Shown here piece by piece: positions 13,375 through 17,487 of a DNA stretch of 17,487 nucleotides; position 1 is the stretch's first letter, and each line of letters starts with the position of its first letter. The DNA comes from JANQQZ01 sp039179915 (lineage in GTDB: Bacteria > Planctomycetota > Phycisphaerae > Phycisphaerales > UBA1924): assembly GCA_039179915.1 (NCBI GenBank), contig JBCDEF010000039.1, forward strand, positions 1-17,487. Direction: 5' to 3'. The position numbers and the translations under genes were made by a program. Below the pieces are notes generated by a model, which did not search any database, was not told where the DNA came from, and worked only from the letters and a program-made list of their open reading frames with translations.

Positions 13375-14652
13375 CTACAGCTCCGAAGGCCGCAGGTCGA
13401 TCGCGGACCGTGGTGTCGCGGCGGCGATGCGCCAGCCGTCGTCGCCAGAATGCACCTCGAAGGTCGCGGAGAACCGGCGGCGCTTGGCGTGCGAATGGCC
13501 GAAGTGATAGACGGTGCCCTCGACCTCCCACTCCGCATCGATGGTGTAGCGGTCGTCGGCCCGGCTCGCAAGACCGGTGCTGAGCAGTTCGAGGTCCGTC
13601 ACGCGGCCCATCGCGCCGTCGTGCTCGGCCTGGATGAGCCCGGTGCGGATCTGGGTGTAGAGCGCGTGCAGCAGGTCACCGCCGACGCTCATCGCGAGCG
13701 CATCGAAGATGTCGTCCTCGCTAGAGTAATCGAACGCCCGGTAGATGTTCTCGTGAAGCACAGCGAAAACCTCCGCGGCCTGCTGCGAATCAACGGGCTC
13801 CTCGCGGATGGTCACAGGGGCAAGATCGCGTGAGAAAAACGCAGCGGTCAGCGTCAACCCAAGAATCAAGGCTGTGAGCCACCGGCGCTCCCGAGTTGAA
13901 AAGACGATCGCTGTCAAAATGCCAACGAATCCCGCCAGCCCGCTGACAATCGGAAACGTCACCGTGAGGCCCGGCGACAATTCGGGCACGGGGGCCATGA
14001 CCTGCTGCATGGTGAGGCCGTCGCGTTGCCACTCGTGCGTCGGCTCCTGGCTGCTGAGCAGGAAGCGGGTTACCCGCCCGCCCGCGGTGAGCAAGCCGTT
14101 GATGGTCATGAGCGGAAGCCCGTCGCCCTCCGCGGTTCGGTCGAGCGCAGCACCGAGGCTGCTCGGCGGGAACGCCCCCCAGGTAAAACGCACCTTTTCG
14201 GGCGGCTGCTCGGCGGGGTACACGATCACCATGGAGAACCGGGTCAGCGCCGCCCGGCCGGTCTCCGGAAAGAGGCCCACGAGATCCTCGTCGAGCCGCT
14301 CGATGGAGGTGCGTTCGAAGACCGGCTCGACCCGACGGCCGTCGATCTCGACAGGGCTGCGGTCACGGATGAAGCCAAAAAGCGCGGCCCAGGCCGCACG
14401 CTCCTCGGCCGGGTCCAGGTCGTCGGGCGCTTCACGCACGAAGGGAGCCGCGGCATCAACGAACGGCAGATTCATGCCAACGACGAACCGTACATCCTTG
14501 TCCGTGACCGTGATCCGCAGGTCTGCGTGGGGTCCGTCTTGCGGGTCGGCGAGGGCTTCGGGTGCCGCGACAGCGGCTACGAGCCACATGACCAAAGCCG
14601 CCATCGGGTTGGGTCTCTTGTAGCGACGGCTCTGTGTGCTCGCTGTATCCAA
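13375..14652 (-). CDS. Unrecognised two-TM membrane protein with two periplasmic domains and a C-terminal HxxHxH cluster
   Basis: 425 residues from a TTG start; an ATG at 14604 gives 409. I prefer TTG because it supplies basic residues (RRYKR) ahead of the hydrophobic core MAALVMWLVAAVAAPEALA, a usable signal peptide. A domain of about 190 residues follows (40-227), then TM segments at about 228-251 and 257-273 joined by STRERR, which by the positive-inside rule is cytoplasmic. Both flanking domains are then periplasmic. The C-domain (285-410) includes ENIYRAFDYSSEDDIFDALA, SVGGDLLHALY and VYHFGHSHAKRRRF, with His383, His386 and His388 in a tight cluster. From memory this last motif resembles a GHWGHxHxR stretch in membrane proteins of other phyla, but I cannot name a family. 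It is the first gene of the operon and abuts the ATPase by one base, so a role in that ABC system is likely. Confidence 0.8.
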   Translation of the reverse strand: MDTASTQSRRYKRPNPMAALVMWLVAAVAAPEALADPQDGPHADLRITVTDKDVRFVVGMNLPFVDAAAPFVREAPDDLDPAEERAAWAALFGFIRDRSPVEIDGRRVEPVFERTSIERLDEDLVGLFPETGRAALTRFSMVIVYPAEQPPEKVRFTWGAFPPSSLGAALDRTAEGDGLPLMTINGLLTAGGRVTRFLLSSQEPTHEWQRDGLTMQQVMAPVPELSPGLTVTFPIVSGLAGFVGILTAIVFSTRERRWLTALILGLTLTAAFFSRDLAPVTIREEPVDSQQAAEVFAVLHENIYRAFDYSSEDDIFDALAMSVGGDLLHALYTQIRTGLIQAEHDGAMGRVTDLELLSTGLASRADDRYTIDAEWEVEGTVYHFGHSHAKRRRFSATFEVHSGDDGWRIAAATPRSAIDLRPSEL

Positions 14653-14749
14653 TGGGGGATCCTAGCATCGTTTTCCAGTTTCCCCGGTAGACCGAGGGGC
14701 ACACCCACCCGGCCCGCACCCCTCGAGGCCGGCTCACGGAGACCAGCAC
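14653..14749. other. Divergent intergenic region between ABC operon and M28 peptidase gene
   Basis: These 97 bp must hold the promoters for both the minus-strand four-gene operon and the plus-strand peptidase gene. The centre (about 14664-14693) is less GC-rich than the flanks. A TAGGAT hexamer reads toward the minus-strand operon only a few bases before the TTG, but I find no convincing -35 partner. A ribosome binding site, GGAG, precedes the peptidase ATG. No Zur- or Fur-like palindrome was apparent by eye. Confidence 0.4.
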
Positions 14750-16699
14750 ATGCCAGATCGAACCCCGCTGTCCATCATGCTTTCGGCGTCGCTCCTGCTT
14801 ACGGGTGTCGGTGTCGCGGAGGCCGCAGCACCCCCGGCCGGAGCACCGGCCGCCGAGTCGGAGCGCCTGGCGCTGTTGAACACGATCCGTGACGAGGTGC
14901 TCGATTTCGAGTCCGACAACCGCGTGTTCACCGCGCACGTGATGTACCTGGCCAACGACTTTATGGAAGGCCGCGTGCCCGGTTCTCGCGGAGCAGAGAT
15001 TGCTCGCCAGTACGCGGAGACCGCGTTCGAGCAGGCCGGCCTCGAGCCGGCCTTCTCGGGAACAACCCTGACGGTCGACGGCACCGAGATCCAGTCGCCG
15101 TTCAGCTCCTGGCGTCAGGCGTTCGATCTAGGCGGCCGCACCGAGATCACCGCGGCCGACCTTCGGGTCAGCGTGGGCGACAAGACGATGGCCTTCGAGC
15201 ATGAGGAGGACTTTGTCGTCACCGGGCTCGGCAGCGAGGGCGAGTTCAGCGGCGAGGCGGTCTTCGTCGGCTATTCGATCGCCGACGGCCCGGGCGGGTT
15301 CACGTCGTACGGCGATGACGCGGACCTGAGCGGCAAGACCGCCGTGATCCTGCGGTTCGAGCCGCACGACGAGGACGGCCGGAGCGTGCTGACCGAGGAC
15401 GGGACCTGGTCGTCGGCGGCGAGCTTCGACGGCAAGATCGGCGCCGCGGTCGAGCGTGGGGCTTCGGCGGTCGTCGTTGTCAACACCCCCACCGTTGCCG
15501 ATCCGCGGATCAACCGGCTCGATTCGTTCCGCAGCGGGCGTCCCGGGGCGGATGTCCCGGTGCTGCTCGCATCGCCGGATGCCGGCACGACCTGGCTCCA
15601 GGCCGCCAGCGGCAAGAGCATGGCCGAGCTGGTCGCGCACGCCAACGATGGCGCCGCGCCGATGGCCCTCGGCGGCAAGGTCCGCGTCGAGGCCGCGATG
15701 GAGCGAGAGGTGCTCCAAGCCGAGAACATCGGCGGCATCCTCCGCGGCAAGGGCGACCTGGCCGATGAGTACATCGTGATCGGCGGTCACATCGACCACA
15801 TCGGCATGGGCTACTTCGGTTCCAGGTGGGGCTCGGGCAAGCTCCACCCCGGCGCAGATGATAACGCCTCGGGCACGGCCGCGGTCCTGCTGCTCGCCGA
15901 CCTGCTCTCCCGCGGCTACGAGCGGCTGCCCGAAGACGCCGACGCCCGCTCGATCGTCTTCGTCGCCTTCGACGCGGAAGAGTCGGGCCTCAACGGCTCA
16001 CGCTACTACGCCAACAACCCGATCGCCCCGATCGAAGACCACGTGCTGATGATCAACTTCGATATGATCGGCCGCGTGGTCAACGACCGGCTGAACTTCT
16101 CGGGCCTCGAAACAGCCGAAGGCCTCCGCGAGATCGTCCAGCCCGCGATGGACGCGACCGACCTGGAGCTGGTCGTGCCGACGTCCATGAGCGGCGCCTC
16201 CGACCACAGCTCGTTCCTGTCGGTCGGTGTGCCGATCCTGTTCTCGATCATCGCCGATTTCCACGACGACTATCACACGCCGGAGGATGTCGCCTGGAAG
16301 ATCAACTTCCAGGGCGGCACGCAGACATCGCACCTGTACTACGACATCGGGATGCTCGTCGGGACCTCGCCCGAGCGGCCGACGTTTGTCTCCGCCCGCG
16401 ACCGCGGCCGCAGCAGCACCCCCGCGATGGGCGACATCCGCGTGCGATTCGGTGTCTCGCCGTCGTACTCCGCCGAGGGCGACGGCATCGCGATCCAATC
16501 GGTCACGTCGGACGGCCCCGCGGCGAACGCGGGCGTGCAGGCCGGCGACCGGCTCGTCCGCTGGGACGGCCGCAAGCTCGAAGATGTTGAGGCCTGGATG
16601 CCGCTGCTGGCCCGGCACGAGCCGGGCGACGTCGTCCGCATCGGCATTGTCCGCGACGGCCAAGAGCAGACCCTCGAGGTCACGCTCGAAGCACGCTGA
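14750..16699 (+). CDS. Secreted M28-family zinc aminopeptidase with PA and PDZ domains
   Basis: 649 residues. A signal peptide ends near AEAAA (about 27). A PA domain (about 160-290) is inserted before the catalytic core, as in many secreted M28 enzymes. The two-zinc site is intact: His347 (GGHIDHIG), bridging Asp370 (HPGADDNASG), catalytic Glu410 with metal Glu411 (FDAEESGLNG), Asp438 (NFDMIGR) and His509 (DYHTPED). A PDZ domain (about 565-645) closes the protein, with SDGPAANAGVQAGDRLVRWDG as its core. It should remove N-terminal residues from peptides in the periplasm or outside the cell. The start follows GGAG at good spacing. It is divergent from the FtsX-type ABC operon and ends in its own terminator, so it is monocistronic. 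PDZ fusion to M28 is seen in other phyla too; its substrate is unknown. Confidence 0.95.
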   Translation: MPDRTPLSIMLSASLLLTGVGVAEAAAPPAGAPAAESERLALLNTIRDEVLDFESDNRVFTAHVMYLANDFMEGRVPGSRGAEIARQYAETAFEQAGLEPAFSGTTLTVDGTEIQSPFSSWRQAFDLGGRTEITAADLRVSVGDKTMAFEHEEDFVVTGLGSEGEFSGEAVFVGYSIADGPGGFTSYGDDADLSGKTAVILRFEPHDEDGRSVLTEDGTWSSAASFDGKIGAAVERGASAVVVVNTPTVADPRINRLDSFRSGRPGADVPVLLASPDAGTTWLQAASGKSMAELVAHANDGAAPMALGGKVRVEAAMEREVLQAENIGGILRGKGDLADEYIVIGGHIDHIGMGYFGSRWGSGKLHPGADDNASGTAAVLLLADLLSRGYERLPEDADARSIVFVAFDAEESGLNGSRYYANNPIAPIEDHVLMINFDMIGRVVNDRLNFSGLETAEGLREIVQPAMDATDLELVVPTSMSGASDHSSFLSVGVPILFSIIADFHDDYHTPEDVAWKINFQGGTQTSHLYYDIGMLVGTSPERPTFVSARDRGRSSTPAMGDIRVRFGVSPSYSAEGDGIAIQSVTSDGPAANAGVQAGDRLVRWDGRKLEDVEAWMPLLARHEPGDVVRIGIVRDGQEQTLEVTLEAR

Positions 16700-16729
16700 G
16701 CCGGCGAAGACACCGACCCGACCCTCAGA

Positions 16730-16756
16730 AGCGGCCCGCCGACCGGGCCGCTTTTT
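16730..16756 (+). terminator. Intrinsic terminator after the M28 peptidase gene
   Basis: A perfect 9-bp stem, AGCGGCCCG (16730-16738) and CGGGCCGCT (16744-16752), with loop CCGAC and five T (16752-16756), 30 bp after the stop codon. It separates the peptidase from the purine operon. Confidence 0.9.
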
Positions 16757-16779
16757 GTGCGCTCGAGGCTGATCATTGA

Positions 16780-16799
16780 TGCATAGCCTTGGCTATGCA
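16780..16799. promoter_or_regulatory. Near-perfect palindrome overlapping the purE start codon
   Basis: Arms TGCATAGCC (16780-16788) and GGCTATGCA (16791-16799) are perfectly complementary around TT. The right arm contains the probable purE ATG (16795-16797) and covers the position where a ribosome binding site would be expected. As RNA it would sequester the start; as DNA it is a symmetric 20-bp operator candidate in a composition unlike the flanks. It does not match the E. coli PurR box. Confidence 0.5.
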
Positions 16800-17328
16800 C
16801 GCCGACCAGCCCACGCCCGAGCCGCCGCCGACCGTCGGTGTGAAACCAACCGTCGGTGTTATCATGGGCTCGCGATCGGACTGGACGACGATGTCCCGAG
16901 CCGCGGAGATGCTCGAGAAGCTCGGCGTGGCATACGAATCCCGGGTTGTATCGGCGCATCGCACGCCCGGCAGGTTGGTCGACTATGCAACGACCGCCGC
17001 CGACCGAGGTCTCCGGGTGATCATCGCCGGCGCGGGCGGGGCGGCGCACCTGCCGGGGATGATCGCGTCGATGACGCGGCTGCCCGTGCTCGGCGTGCCG
17101 GTCTCCTCGAAGCAGCTCAGCGGGCTTGACTCGCTGCTGTCGATCGCCCAGATGCCCGCCGGGGTCGCGGTCGGCACGCTGGCGATCGGCGAGGCCGGCG
17201 CGGCCAACGCGGGGCTGCTGGCGGCGCAGATCCTCGCGATCGACGATCCGGCGATCGCCGAAGCGGTCGACCAGTTCCGCGAGCGGCAGTCCGCGGGCGT
17301 GCCCGAGACGACGCACGACGACGCATGA
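16795..17328 (+). CDS. purE: N5-carboxyaminoimidazole ribonucleotide mutase (PurE class I)
   Basis: PurE converts N5-CAIR, made by PurK, to CAIR in de novo purine synthesis. The protein shows VGVIMGSRSDWTTM (phosphate and ribose binding), VVSAHRTP with the catalytic His at about residue 55, IIAGAGGAAHLPGM, LGVPVSSKQLSGLDSLLSIAQMP split across the second half, and TLAIGEAGAANAGLLAAQIL. The presence of purK directly downstream fits the class I mutase. The start is uncertain: ATG 16795 (177 aa), TTG 16789, or GTG 16840, which would give the typical short PurE N-terminus. The extra N-terminal stretch holds a tandem PTVGV-KPTVGV repeat (ACCGTCGGTGT twice at DNA level), hinting that the region before GTG 16840 may be a duplication or not coding. 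No good ribosome binding site precedes any candidate. Confidence 0.95.
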   Translation: MHADQPTPEPPPTVGVKPTVGVIMGSRSDWTTMSRAAEMLEKLGVAYESRVVSAHRTPGRLVDYATTAADRGLRVIIAGAGGAAHLPGMIASMTRLPVLGVPVSSKQLSGLDSLLSIAQMPAGVAVGTLAIGEAGAANAGLLAAQILAIDDPAIAEAVDQFRERQSAGVPETTHDDA

Positions 17329-17487
17329 GCGGCACACTGGCGATCCTCGGCGGCGGCCAGCTCGGCCGCATGATCGCCCTCGCGGCCGCGCCGCTCGGCA
17401 TCCGGTGCACGGCCCTCGATCCGGACCCCGACGCGTGCGCCGGCGATGTCTGCCGCCTGCTTACCGGCGAGTTCGACGATCCGGCCG
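17325..17487 (+). CDS. purK: N5-carboxyaminoimidazole ribonucleotide synthase, N-terminal fragment (window edge)
   Basis: PurK carboxylates AIR to N5-CAIR using ATP and bicarbonate, the step before PurE. Only the first 54 residues lie in the window, beginning MSGTLAILGGGQLGRMIALA, the classic ATP-grasp N-terminal glycine motif GGGQLGRM, then LGIRCTALDPDPDACAG. The ATG overlaps the purE TGA in ATGA (17325-17328), so the two are translationally coupled, the usual arrangement. The gene continues past the right edge with no sign of damage. Confidence 0.95.
   Translation, partial: MSGTLAILGGGQLGRMIALAAAPLGIRCTALDPDPDACAGDVCRLLTGEFDDPA

Noticed and set aside
14653..14690. Promoter with TAGGAT as -10 for the minus-strand operon
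   Set aside because: No acceptable -35 at 16-18 bp, and the hexamer is too close to the TTG unless the mRNA is leaderless.
1..17487. CRISPR arrays, tRNA or rRNA genes, insertion sequences, phage or attachment sites
   Set aside because: None seen: no regularly spaced repeats, no transposase or integrase frame, and no terminal inverted repeats with target duplications.

Overview
The window is GC-rich, protein-dense bacterial DNA that most resembles a Phycisphaerae-type planctomycete. The pointers are a prepilin-type N-methylation protein ending in a planctomycete-style DGH motif, a secreted SUMF1-like protein of the planctomycete type, a large secreted protein ending in a Cys-containing dockerin-like EF-hand pair, and many GTG/TTG start candidates with weak ribosome binding sites. 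This placement is inferred from protein character; there is no rRNA or other marker gene in the window.

Region 1 (1-5857, minus strand) is one co-directional block. In transcription order it holds a pseudopilin-like secreted or surface protein, then a complete CUT2/ribose-type sugar ABC importer (permease, lipoprotein binding protein, double-domain ATPase), then a secreted SUMF1/formylglycine-generating-enzyme-like gene. That last gene is interrupted by two consecutive in-frame TAG codons and runs off the left edge. Region 2 (6000-8105, plus) is a divergently transcribed exported GH13 enzyme of the neopullulanase/cyclomaltodextrinase type. Regions 1 and 2 share a 142-bp intergenic segment carrying a direct repeat and a perfect inverted repeat, so they may form one alpha-glucan degradation and uptake locus. 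No transcriptional regulator is visible in the window.

Region 3 (8106-10615, plus) is a 738-residue secreted protein built from two duplicated module types plus a dockerin-like pair. A recognisable -35/-10 promoter precedes it and a strong intrinsic terminator follows it.

Region 4 (14652-10651, minus) is a tightly packed four-gene operon and the most unusual part of the window. Its genes are a 425-aa two-TM periplasmic-domain protein with a HxxHxH cluster, a LolD/MacB-type ATPase, an FtsX/MacB-type permease that appears to lack its last membrane segment, and a ZnuA/TroA-like lipoprotein. The lipoprotein has lost the three metal-ligand histidines but keeps a His-rich loop. The combination suggests an envelope or metal-handling ABC system that is not a standard Znu importer.

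Region 5 (14750-16756, plus) is a secreted M28 zinc aminopeptidase with PA and PDZ domains and its own terminator. Region 6 (16780-17487, plus) is the start of a purine biosynthesis operon. purE overlaps a truncated purK by 4 bp, and a near-perfect palindrome sits on the purE start codon.
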